Below, one piece after another: positions 36,085 through 47,120 of a DNA stretch of 64,000 nt. The stretch spans positions 22,572-86,571 of the forward strand of contig ARYC01002635.1 of the NCBI GenBank assembly GCA_000711775.1, read 5' to 3'. The position numbers and the translations under genes are program-made. How positions within the stretch are numbered: the stretch's first letter is position 1; each line of letters starts with the position of its first letter. The notes below the pieces were generated by a model, which worked only from the letters and a program-made list of their open reading frames with translations, was not told the DNA's origin and searched no databases. Origin of the DNA: Oxytricha trifallax (lineage: Eukaryota > Ciliophora > Spirotrichea > Sporadotrichida > Oxytrichidae).

Positions 36085-36775
36085 GCATATAAAAAAAGAA
36101 CGGAATATCTTACAAGACAGTCAATCGCATTAAGAGAGTGATTGACTTTAATGTTCCATTTTATAAGACTAAATTATATTATTTATTCGATTAAATGCAA
36201 AGGGCTTAAGAGCATAATATAAAGTTCATACACGCTGATGAGGCAGTATTCACCTTTAAAACCTTTATTTCAAGGTCTTGTTACAAGAGGTATAGTAATA
36301 TAGAAGTTTATGACTATAAAGTTAAGGTTTAAACTCATGCTATTCTAGGAGGAATAAGTAAAGATAGTGGCATCGAGACTTATGTTATTCACCCTCGTTC
36401 TATAAAGAATGAATAATATATAAAGTTCTTGCAATAACTCAGAGATAAGTACGCTGACTAAAAGATTATTCTATTCGTTGATAACTTGTCAGTTCATAAA
36501 ACTAAAGACTCAAGGAAGGAATATGAAAGGCTAAATATAACACCTGTATTTAATGTTCCTTACAGCCCTTAGTTCAATGGAATTGAATTATATTGGGGTT
36601 ATTGAAAGGTCATTATAAGAAATTGCTGCTCTACCATCTGATGCATGATTTAAAGATAGATACAGTCGATTTTATTAAGAGTGCTGCTAAGAGAGTCAGC
36701 GATGAGAAAGCTAAAGTATGCGCAAGAGAAGGGAGATTTTGTGTATATAAATAAGTTTTAGATTTAAGCGAATGA
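36085..36775 (+). pseudogene. TBE-5 transposase, 5' truncated
   Basis: Starts within the region NGISYKTVNRIKRVIDFNV. All three acidic sites remain: HADEAVFTFKTF, LFVDNLSVHK and YSPQFNGIELYWG. Directly after the last, a 1-nt loss near 36600 shifts the frame (GGTTATTGA for GGxCTATTGA). The original end is ...VYKQVLDLSE, TGA at 36773-36775, 6 bp from the 22K stop. Cannot give a working enzyme as written. Confidence 0.88.
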
Positions 36776-36781
36776 ATAAGT

Positions 36782-37572
36782 TCACATATTAAATTTGCCC
36801 GTAAAGGGATTTAGCTTCTATTTCTTTTCTTCCTCTTAAGGCTTTCTTGGGCCCATGTTTCTTCTCTTAGAGCCAGCTCTTGCATCTATGTCCATCTCGT
36901 CTGGCTTTTAGAAATCTTTGAAGAGTCTCTTACTCAATTCATGCTTTACCTGTGATTTTCTCTCTCTGTTTAATTTGCTGCGCTCTTTCATCAAGTAAAT
37001 AGCAGTGCCAGGTTTTTCTATAAAGTTAGAAGACTAAGCTTACTAGAGATGAATGGATGCTTCTGCAGTTCCTAGAGCCAGGTGTTGCTAATTTTTATTC
37101 CATGCTTCTTTTTTTCTTCAGCAGAGATACTATTGCGTTTCTTGTGAGCTTCTTATATTATTTAATTTAAGTACCCAGGTTTCAAAGTTCCAAGGACGCC
37201 AAAGAAGAAGTTTCTCTCTGGCAACTTATTAGAGAGCTGTAGCTTTAATGGAAGGTAGAGAGCTACGTCCGGATCACTCATAGCATCGTCATATAGGTTT
37301 GTCACTGATATTTCAGGGTAGTTAGGAATTTCAATCATCCTAATTTCATTAGACTTAAAAGCTTTTTTCTCTTCACTCAGCAAGGCTTTTATGAATGAGA
37401 TTTTAGTTCCCTCCTAAGTCGATAAGAAAAATCCAACTATTATTGATTTATTAATCTTACTTAAGCACTTACCTTGCTATACCAAATATCTTTAAAGGTC
37501 CTCTTTACTTCGAAATTTTCTAATTTAATCTTGAGATTAAATTCTCTTCATTGCATCATTCATAGACTCCAT
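36782..37572 (-). CDS. TBE-5 22K protein, intact, two small introns
   Basis: ATG at 37572 (MESMNDAMKRIQSQD). Exon 1 37473-37572 (100 nt), intron 37437-37472 (36 nt), exon 2 37044-37436 (393 nt), intron 37018-37043 (26 nt), exon 3 36782-37017 (236 nt). The exons total 729 nt, exactly 243 codons with TGA. Contains FRSKEDL, IEIPNYPEISVTNLYDD, NFFFGVLGTLKPGYLN, PGTAIYLMKERSKLNRERK and a basic C-terminus. This is the only copy here that I can read through without a break, and it defines the gene model for the others. Its role in transposition is unknown. Confidence 0.92.
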
Positions 37573-38137
37573 CTTGCTTCCTCTTTCTAGAAATGTTAAT
37601 GAAATTTACAATTATGGATATCCATTCTAAGTATATTAAAATCTTGTTATTAAATAGGGAGGACCTGCTGGAGGTCAACCTTGAAAAGATATGAAGAGAA
37701 GCATTGAAGAACTTGCTCCAAGTTTCAGAGTTTGATTTCCATTTTTATCAATCTATCTCCATTAAATTGCTCCTAATAATGTTTAATTATTTTAGGAGGT
37801 CCTCCAAATTAAGTTCATACTTTATTAGGAGTTAAATTTTAAGGTTAAAACTTAATTAGGAGCATATTAAATTAAAAAATGTTTAATAACTTTACCTCCA
37901 AATTAAGTTCAAACTTGATTTGGAGGACCTCCTAGAGAAACAAAACTTCATTAGGAGTATTTTAATTTACTAAAATGTATAAAATTCTCATAAAATATGT
38001 CAACTTACAGTTTTTTATGGTTAGTTAATTTTCTTACCTCTCAGCAAAGAATCTACCAGAGTGCCTTATACTCTACTTTTATAGTTTATCAAGGTATATT
38101 TTATCATTATTATAATAAAATATATCAGCAAACTAAA
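37573..38137. promoter_or_regulatory. TBE-5 divergent intergenic region with iterated motif
   Basis: Holds paired and inverted copies of AGGTCCTCCAAATTAAGTT (37795-37815, 37905-37935) and TTAATTAGGAGCATATTAAA-like units. Same layout as TBE-1. A shared promoter or transposase-binding role is inference. Confidence 0.45.
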
Positions 38138-39585
38138 ATGAGCGCTAACCTGTTAAGAAGAGCGGCATTACTTGGATCAAGCCATTAAAAGTTATCATTC
38201 TAGCAAACAAGAAAAAGAGGGACCAGAGACGCTTGAAATCAGTTGGAGCCTACTTATGACAACTATGACCAGTCTAACTTTGAGATTTAAATATAAGTTA
38301 AGTAGGAGGTTATTAAATAAGCTGTGCAAATTTAGGAGGAGGTTAAACAACCCGCCATAGGGCATTAATAAATACCAGCCAAAGTTGACTATTAATGCAA
38401 AGAATGCAATAAAGTTTTCCCTTACAAGTCAACTTATAAGAGACACTTGAGAGATATACACAACGATATGCCAAGGTTATATCTCAAGCATTAAAAGAAA
38501 GATGGGAAGTATGTCTGTGAGTTCTGTGAGAAGCCATATTCTCATACTAGAGACCTCAAAGTGCACTTAAAGAAAAAGCACAATTAAAGTTTTGTCTTTA
38601 TTCATGAACCTACAGGGAATAGATTCCTCTAAAAGAGAAGATCAAGAAACCCAGTGGAGTCTCTTAGAGTTGAAGTCTAGAAGTAAGTTAAAATGAAGAA
38701 AGCAGTCAAGAACTTTCCAGTCTTTGAGATCAATAAAATCATGGTTAAAATAGAGGCAATGAAGATTCCCATATTAAAAATTATTGACTTAGATTCTTGC
38801 CTAGAAAGCTACCTCACTCTTGAAGATAAAATAGAGAAGAGAGTCATTACTGATGACTAATATGCTTACAAGATATATCCATTCAATTACTTCCTTGCTG
38901 ATGACAAGTTCCAAATGGAATTTGCTAATGAGTATTATGCTCTTTAAAAGGCAAAGTTAAATGAGTGCAGGCATATCATCTAGCTTGATGCTATTTTACT
39001 TGGTAAAGATCATGTAGCCTTCAGGCTTCCTTTACTAGAAATGACTTACAGAGAATTCTTATCTGACAATAGATGTCAGAGATAAATTAGCTAGATAGTA
39101 TAGCAGATATTGAAGGAATTAAAGAGCTTCACAAGTTAGGTTATGTTCATAGAGAATTAGAGCCAGAGAACATCATGATGAACTTTCAGCCTCTTAGAGT
39201 TTATATTATTGACTTCAACAGAGCTCAAAGAGTGCAAGCCTCTGCATAAGGAAATGTATACGGCACTCCTGGATATTTCCCAGAGAGAGAGGATTGGAGA
39301 GATGGAGACACTTAATGGGATATCTGGGCTCTAGCAGTAATAATAATAGAGAGCGACATGCCAAGAAACGATTACTTTAGCTGCAGGGGTGAGAGATATT
39401 CTAAGCAGAGAATCAAACAATATCTCGATAAAAATAAAATAAATGGAGGTCTGAGAGAACTTGCATACTCATCTATTATCAAGCCAAGCTAAGAAACTTA
39501 ACAAGCAATATAAACAATCAAACATCAACTTAAAAAGATAAAATTCAGAGAACTACCACATGACTCTAAGCTTATGTTTGTGTGA
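38138..39585 (+). pseudogene. TBE-5 57K zinc finger/kinase-like protein
   Basis: Starts MSANLLRRAALLGSS. TGA at codon 33 (38234-38236) where TBE-1 and TBE-6 have TGT/TGC. Both fingers are canonical: CKECNKVFPYKSTYKRH and CEFCEKPYSHTRDLKVH. A 1-nt loss near 39108 shifts the kinase-like part. The catalytic loop has become HRELEPEN (Asp and Lys both to Glu), with DFN further on and GTPGYFPERED as activation segment. Stop TGA at 39583-39585. Confidence 0.88.
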
Positions 39586-39750
39586 AATAGTTAAGAATCT
39601 CGCTTGAAATACTCACTTAAACTACTAATATTTAAACTATAAACCTCTACTTAAACCCTATTAAAACCTTAATAAAGCATGCGTTAATTGCAGCCTTTTA
39701 TCATTCAAAAACTAAATCAAACTACTGTAGGGTTTTTGGGGGTTTTGATT

Positions 39751-40680
39751 GCGTTACATCATATTTTCTGAAATTAGTAGGACGCTAATATTCTTGAATT
39801 TATTATATAAGTCTGAGTTAGTATCTTCAGTTTTTATTGTTATAGTTTTAGATTATCTTCATTTTCTTTGCTTGAAAATGATGACTGCATCCATATCATT
39901 TAAAGAATATTTAGATTTATACTCTATTCCATCTTTTCCGTTATATAAAACCCCTAAGAGTAAAAATTAAGTAAAACATTGGAGAAAAAATTTAATAAGA
40001 AAAATATATTCATAATATTTACTTTATTTAATAATACTAATTTTCAATGATTTAATAATTAAACTGTTTTTTGTTTAGTCTATCACTTATCTCTTGTGCT
40101 TAATTGTTATTTTAATTTTGTCCACTCTCTATTTTATTTATCTTCACGTTCATTTTTCAAACCAAAATAAAGTTTTTCAATCTCGTATAGTAAAATATTT
40201 GTAATATATTTTGGCTTTCATTATATATCTAGTAGTACCTTTTTGAGTATTTACTATTAATAAGGTAGGTTTTCTCTGTGTTACTAGGAGAATCTTCAAT
40301 TAAAGTGATTTAATTCATAAGGTGTCTGTATTTTCATCTCAAGCATAATTAAAAGATATATAAGGCAATCAAATTGTTATAATGAACATATGATATAATT
40401 AATCATTAAACCTGCAAACTTAAAACTTATTGTGATGGGTTAGATTACCAGAGTTATTCCAATTTTTAAAAAGTAATTAGAATAAAATACTAAATATTGA
40501 TTTTTAGAATTAAAAAGTTAATTTATATTTCTCATTTCTCCTTAAACAAATGATTTTATCGTTTTATCTTTTTTATAAGGTTTGTACGCACTTTTTATAC
40601 TATCGGTGCAAATCTTTATATAGGCATCTATAAATATTATTTAAGAAAAATAAAGTATTAATTCATAAAATTTCTTTATT
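39751..40680. other. AT-rich stretch, no supported gene
   Basis: A 73-codon standard-code frame at 39749-39970 is hydrophobic and starts at the TBE-5 edge; not supported. Frame of the next island is open from 40501 but low-complexity until 40680. Confidence 0.4.
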
Positions 40681-40884
40681 GACTTTAATTTTGGTTGGCA
40701 AAGAAAGTTCAATATTCAAATATATTTGAGGTATGGTCAGACAGCACTATTTGATATGATTATCGCCGAAAGTGCATAAACCAACCATAATATAGAGAGA
40801 GAGCCACAGCGTGAATCGCCTTCTGAAAGAAAAAGGTGGTTTGAAAACTTCTCTGAGGATAAGACAAAAAATGGCTTGTATTGA
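40681..40884 (+). CDS. Coding-like island, unknown
   Basis: The frame reads DFNFGWQRKFNIQIYLRYG, TALFDMIIAESAQTNHN and EREPQRESPSERKRWFEN before TGA at 40882-40884, with TAA as Gln once. It becomes hydrophilic and charged towards the end, as a protein C-terminus might. Distinctly richer in G+C than either side. Likely a 3' MDS or exon; no family recognised. Confidence 0.45.
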
Positions 40885-42853
40885 TTCAAGCTAGAATAAG
40901 CAAGTTTAAGTTAAATATCCTATAAACTAATTCCTGCTAAACTAGCTAACTCACTTAAATTATATACTCTTTCCATGAAATTCAATAATTCAGATGTTTT
41001 CTTTTTTGTTTTCAAACAATTTTATTTTTTGATTACATAAATTACTGAAGTAAATAAGCTTAGGATCTTATTATTTATAGAGAAACCTCCGTATCTCGAA
41101 ATTCCTTACATATTTAATACTAAAGTCAATAATTACAATTTTAGCCTATATAAATCCAGATAATTTAATTAAAGAATAAAGGAATTATTATTAATAAAAT
41201 TAATGAGGAATGTTTTAGTCGAGAAATATCTTGAAGTGCTACTGATAAATCATAGGTTCTCTCATTATTGAGATTTAAAACCCATTTATTAGTGAGCAGT
41301 GATATCTCCAAATAAGTTTGTTTTGTTTTATTTAGGTATCATGTTAGATAATCTTTTCTTGGTCTGTTTGGATAGAGTTCACTTATTTGTTTTAATAAAT
41401 AGTAATATAATCCAAAATCGATGAAAAAATATCAGACAAAATTAATCTTGGCCTATTTGACAAGTTAAGAGAGATTAGCGACTACTCAAATATATGGTTT
41501 AACAGTTTCAATTAAAGAACAAGGAAATATAATTTAAAATAGATTGAAAAATAGTTAGCAATCAGAAAGCTGAATTTTAAGCACTCAGGAACCAAGCAGC
41601 AAGGCAAGGTATAGGAATAATTAACAAGAGAGTACAAACATACTCAAATATAAGACATTAGTTTTTTAATACTAAATCAGGGGTCCCAAAGTCCCCATAT
41701 AATTGTTAATAATTATAATATTATATTGTTCTACTTATAACATGTTTACTAACATTATTTATAAATCATTAAAATTTTTCTTTAAAATACAATAAATAAT
41801 TCAAATAAAGATTCCTGAAGATTTCAACTTACTCTTGCTCATTAATATTCTTAGCCTAAACAATTTCAAAGAATTTTTAAACTTCAATTATCGGAAGTCC
41901 CTAATGCTACTTCAAAAATACAAAGCTATATTGAGAATAATTCCCTATTCAAAAATACGAAGAGAATATTGAAGCTACTAGCTATTCAATGAGCATACTG
42001 AATTCTTAACTAGCTATTTATCAAATTAAACAAAAAGCGCAATTTGTTTTAAAATATCTGCTTGATATTACACCAAATGTTTCCTAATATTAGGATTTTA
42101 TCTTCTTTTTTATGTAATATGTTTTAAAATTAAAAAATTAAATATAAGTCTAAATTTATAAAGAAAAAAAAATATTAGAAAGAAGCATAACTTTGGATTT
42201 TAACTTTATAAAATGCAGTTTTAGATACTCTTATTGAAGAAATAAAGGCTAATCCAGAATGTAAAGAATGAAAATATAGTTTTACCTCTAAATATTCAAG
42301 CAAAAATAGAAAACTACAGCATTAGAAATAACATGAAAGTGCATAAAATATTTTTATTATTTAGGCTACAATTGTTGCTCTATTATCTGTATAAGAAAAA
42401 CAAATATTTTACACCATGCTACAACTTAATTCATTTTATTTGAAATTATTAAAAGGATCATTGGCAATATCAAAGAACTTTTTTTCTCATACCTTCTTCC
42501 ATTAAAATGCAACTTCTATCTTTAATTTCTGATTTTTACTCATTGAATGCATGTATTAATGAATTTACTTGTGATTATTCTATACTATGTTTAAATTTTT
42601 CTTTTACTAGAGTTCGAATAATAAATCTATAAAAATTTAAAGATTTTCGATTTTTAGAGCATATTTACATTTTATCTTGCCAAATAAAGGGAAGGTCATA
42701 AAATACTATGAAAGATTCAAGCTTTGTAAATTCGAAGAATCAAGGATTAAACTTTACCACTAAAGCTTTTTCTTTTAAAATAATTATCTCTTAGAATTTA
42801 TAAGCATTATTTTTGCCATCATAGAACTGAACGGATGATTGGATTAAGAAATG
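40885..42853. other. AT-rich stretch, no gene seen
   Basis: No protein-like frame, no transposon terminus found. Confidence 0.4.
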
Positions 42854-44332
42854 TTGGGTGTTGACGTCAGTGTCAACCACATGACGTCCGCAACGACCAC
42901 CTGACGTCATCATCAACCACATTACGTTATGATCGACCGTATAATATTTTAGTTAATCATATAATGAAACGAGGGTAATTTTAAAATGTAAGAATATTTA
43001 ATATTAGTTTAATAATAATATTATTTAATTTATATTTTAGAATTAATAAAAAATATTATAATTCTTAGATTGGATAACCATTATATAACGAAATATGAAT
43101 TAAAAATACGTGTTGAGAATGTTTAAACTTTGAAATTATCATTTTATGAATACAAAAACAATGTCTATACCTATAAATAAAAGAAAAAATAAGAAATTTA
43201 TCTATTAAACTTAGTATTGAAACTACTTTATCATAGAATAAATAATTAAATGATAAAATCATTTTAAAATCATAAATAACAACAACATAAGCCCATTAAA
43301 TTAAAAATATATATGTATTTTTTTACATTATTTTTGTTAGGTAGATTAAGTTATTAAATTTGAAATTTGATTAATATGGTAAGTAATATATACAAAAGCC
43401 CCTCATGGAAATAAATATTTATTTATAAAAATAAACTAAGCTTAAAATGACCATTTCTATATTATTCAATCTAGTTTAAAACACTAATTATATAGTGTAA
43501 TATATTAAATTCAAATATTGATAATATTACTATATACTTCTTCAAAAAATTTAAATACAATTTATGATTTGAATGTAAATAACTAATATAACTTGTTAAT
43601 TCAATTGCATTTATTTTTTATATAATAAAGAAAGTCAATAATAATTATAATTAGGTTTTAAATTCAAAGATTTGAACTAAATAAAGCAAATATCTTTTGT
43701 TAATAACTTTAAACAATTTATTTAAATAAAATTATAAAAAGATAAAATGCTTAGTGGAATTGAATTAAATGTGTAAATATGTTTTCACTAGTGTTCATTA
43801 AATGCATATTATATATTGAAAAAGAATATATAAGTAAATCTTGAACCATATAGAATTTTTATATAGAATAAGTTTCATGATAATTGATATTATTACATGG
43901 CAATTAAAATTATTATATTAGATAAAAAACATGAATTAAACCTATTAAAAATTGAGATATTATCATTCATAAAATAAAAGCATAATATTGATGAAATTAT
44001 ATCCAATTTTATATAATATATAAGTTTAAGTTTACAGTTTCTACTAATATATAATTTATTTAAATACAATAAATAATAGCAATTTAACATTTTTAGTATT
44101 TAAAACTCCTTTCTCTTTTAAAAATTGCTTATAGGAAAAAGATCAATTAAAATAAAAATGTCTCTGAATAGTAGTGATTGGTATAGTATTATATAGAATT
44201 GACGACTATATAATTACAGTTTTAAAATGACCCTCGTTTCTTGTATGATTAACTAAAATATTATATGGTCGATCCCGACGTTATGTGGTCGAAGCTGACG
44301 TCATGTTGTCGGCTCTGACTTCAATACCCAAA
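42854..44332. mobile_element. FB-E: 1.48 kb foldback with TGACGTCA repeats
   Basis: Ends TTGGGTGTTGACGTCAG and inverted TTGGGTATTGAAGTCAG. Just inside are ~20-bp units of the form TGACGTCAnnnTCAACCACA: four on the left (42861-42945), three on the right (44266-44326), followed in both arms by TAATATTTTAGTTAATCAT and AAACGAGGGT. The 1.2 kb centre is AT-rich without a gene; inversion is obvious only in the outer ~130 bp. The units resemble arrays of transposase-binding sites. Confidence 0.9.
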
Positions 44333-45436
44333 ATATTTATATTCCTTGTGATAATATAAGGATTTATTATAGTAAAAGTTAAAGAGCACTCTTTTATATT
44401 TATGATTATATAAGTATTTTGTCATAGTAATTCCTCGTAAACAAAATCAATAAATAATTTATTTTCTTGAAAAACATATCATTTTAATGTAAGAAGTTCA
44501 AATTTACCTACTATAAATTTATAGCTAAGCGATTGACTCTTAGGATTTAATAAAAAGGATATTTATTGAAATTTTTATTAAAAGAGGATTGTAAGAACTA
44601 GATTAAAAATAATAGCAATAGTTTTTAGTGTATATTACAAATATTGTTTATGAATTGATATATTGTTAACCAATCTTTTTCATATTCGTGACCATTACCT
44701 CTTGTTCTCTTCTAAAATTAGCTATGCAAATTATATCTGTAATTATCTTCCATTGCTCTACTAGGCATGTCCCCAATATTAAATAAAACAGTATTTGTTT
44801 GTAATAATTAACATTTTTTATGATTTAACAGAAGACGAATTTTTTGCTCCATCTTTACTATTATTTATTTTACAGAATTATTGTTGTTTCTTATTATTAT
44901 AAAAACAGCCATTACATAAGACTTGTAAAAGATAAAGTATAAGAAATGTCATTTAATTTTGTTTAAGAAAGTATTAAATATTTTTGAATAAAATTGATTT
45001 GATAGGGTATCTTCATTAATTAATATAAAAGGCATAGATGTCTTAATTCACAAGAATCTCACTGCAAGTCTCTCTTCGAATCCACAATATATCATTTGGA
45101 CTTCTCACCTTCTATAAATGAATATTCTTTCCAAATTTCTCTATAAAATATTGTGTAATAATTATTAATGGTATTTAATTTTGATATATAGAAGATTAGA
45201 TATTTTGTTATTTCAAGATTTAGTTATGAAGAAATATTCTTTTTTCTCTTGATTGTGATTGGACTTATTTTTAATGACTTTTGCATGATAATAAAGACTC
45301 AGAAAATACTCTGGCTTAATTGTTTTATGATATTGAACATAATTATCTTCTATTTATTTTTCTCCCTATAATTTTCAGAAAGATAATTTATTGAATAAAA
45401 AATTTCTTATTTGCTTATTATCTCTAAATGTGCTGA
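44333..45436. other. AT-rich stretch, no gene seen
   Basis: Nothing recognisable. Confidence 0.4.
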
Positions 45437-45902
45437 GTGTTGATAGCTTCTCTTGTCTCAGCATATAAACTAGCTTCAAATGATCAAGACCAACCTCAGC
45501 TGGTAATGAAAATTTGTTACTACCTTATATATTTGTTAGCATTGGAAAGCCAATTATTGGACTGCTTGTTCATCTTCATTATGGAGATCTCTGGTAAGGA
45601 ATTTCGGAATGAGGTGATCAAACCTTCTTACCACAAGATTGGGGACTAAAGTCATATTCATGCTGTAAACCCTGACTGCAACCTGGTAATTGCCATTAAT
45701 GCCTTGGCATCCTTATTAAGCCTTAGTTGGCTATATATAATAGCAGAGAGAAATTTCTTACAGCAATTGACTATAATTTGACTCTATTAGTGAGACTTCC
45801 CCAACCAAGCTTAAAAGTGATGTTTAGAGTGTAATATTTCGGATGCCTGAGAGTCAAGGCTCTAACTTGATTAAGACAATGCTCAACTTAATGACCAAGT
45901 GA
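45437..45902 (+). CDS. Coding-like island with a membrane-type segment, unknown
   Basis: Open in one frame to about 45783: ASNDQDQPQLVMKICYY, FIMEISGKEFRNEVIKPSY, HIHAVNPDCNLVIAINALAS, then a hydrophobic run LLSLSWLYIIAE. After one shift it continues DSISETSPTKLKSDVQSVIF and MPESQGSNLIKTMLNLMTK to TGA at 45900-45902. G+C is well above the flanks. It has no ATG start (the frame follows a TGA). Probably one or two MDS/exons of a membrane protein; not recognised. Confidence 0.45.
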
Positions 45903-46164
45903 CTGTGACTGTCTTATCTATGAAAACAATGTTTTTCGACTCATATTATTATTATTATTATTTAAACTTTTTTATATATTTCATCAAGAAATCAAAGTCA
46001 ATTATCTTATTTTATATTATTTATTAAAATATTTATAAAATACTCTATGAAAATAAAAACAATATATTTGTATTTATAGATGTTAAAATTCTTTAGAGTT
46101 AAATTAATTTTTTTAAATCATTTCTTTAATAATTAATAGAATTATGATTTGAATAAATTTATTA

Positions 46165-46376
46165 TACTTTTGAGCAATCTGAGGGTGAGATTGAATGTGT
46201 TTGAATTCCACAAAATTTAAAATCAACAAAAATACTTTCAAGAAATTGCTTAAAAACGATATCCTTTTGATAAGTATACAGAAAATCTCTGACTAGAATG
46301 GCCAACTGAAATTTATACCTCTGAGGGCAGTTAATATGCAGCAATATTTCTTTGGATAAATGACTAAAATTTGTTT
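46165..46376 (-). CDS. Coding-like island, unknown
   Basis: The minus frame, preceded by ATTTTAG, reads HLSKEILLHINCPQRYKFQL, VRDFLYTYQKDIVFKQFLES and GIQTHSISPSDCSKV, then runs into TAA-rich sequence. No ATG in frame at the start. Not recognised. Confidence 0.35.
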
Positions 46377-46734
46377 ATTATAATGGCAGATGTTATCACA
46401 TGATTTCCCCTCTACTATTCACTATGAGAAATTATGCCAAATTCTTTGAAACAAATATAAGATTATAAGAATTAGATTAATCAGATTGTGAATATTTAAT
46501 ATAAAAGAAAATAGAATAAACGAACAGCATATCTATTCTTCAAGTATGTCTCTAACAGCAAGAATAAATATAATAATATATTTTCCAATTCATCACATTC
46601 CTTCACACTGTCTTACTCTTACTGTCATGTAATTCATAAAAGTTAAGTAAGTTGCACTTTCCTTTAACTTATATTGTACTTTCTGTTTTTAATATTTATT
46701 TTTTTATTATTATTTAAATTTCAATTATTTTCAT

Positions 46735-47120
46735 GGCCTGACAACCTTTTAAATAATTGTCAGGCCATAATTTTTGATTAATGGTTTTAACTTGTACGAT
46801 TATCAATGATTTGAAATTTATTCTTTAACTTCTAATATTTTTGTTTTTCTTTTTATTGAATTTCCTACTTTTATTTTCCTTTTCAATATTGTTTAAAACT
46901 TTTGCTTTTAGTTAAAGTCCAAATGGCTTTTATAGGGTGCCTTTTTGAATATCTTGAATGATATTGATGGACCCTTATATTTAATAGGGATACTTAGAAC
47001 AATGTTCTAAATCCTTTTCAATAACTCTTAATTACTTTTGGAACATAGCATTTAAAATTGCCTCGCCTGACAATTATTAAAAAGGTTGTCAGGCCTGACA
47101 ATTATTTTAAAGGTTGTCAG
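46735..47120. mobile_element. Hairpin-ended small element
   Basis: A 32-bp hairpin GGCCTGACAACC...GTCAGGCC at 46735-46766 recurs as two overlapping hairpins at 47065-47094 and 47093-47120 (CCTGACAATTATT...GGTTGTCAGG). So the same ~28-bp palindrome is present three times, bracketing ~300 bp of AT-rich DNA. Likely a MITE or insertion scar; no gene. Confidence 0.7.

Larger units (their letters stand above)
36085..39747 (+). mobile_element. TBE-5 transposon, left end missing
   Basis: The right end is GGGTTTTTGGGGGTTTTG at 39747, followed by ATT. On the left, TBE homology begins abruptly at about 36085 inside the transposase; roughly 390 bp including the left inverted repeat are lost. Order transposase (plus), 22K (minus), 57K (plus). 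TBE-1 subfamily. Confidence 0.95.

Noticed and set aside
42861..42945. TGACGTCA array as CREB/ATF-type promoter elements
   Set aside because: The array lies at the end of a foldback and is mirrored at the other end; no gene is adjacent, so an element-terminal function is likelier.
42861..42945. The same array as a CRISPR
   Set aside because: Units are contiguous, diverged and without spacers, and the genome is eukaryotic.
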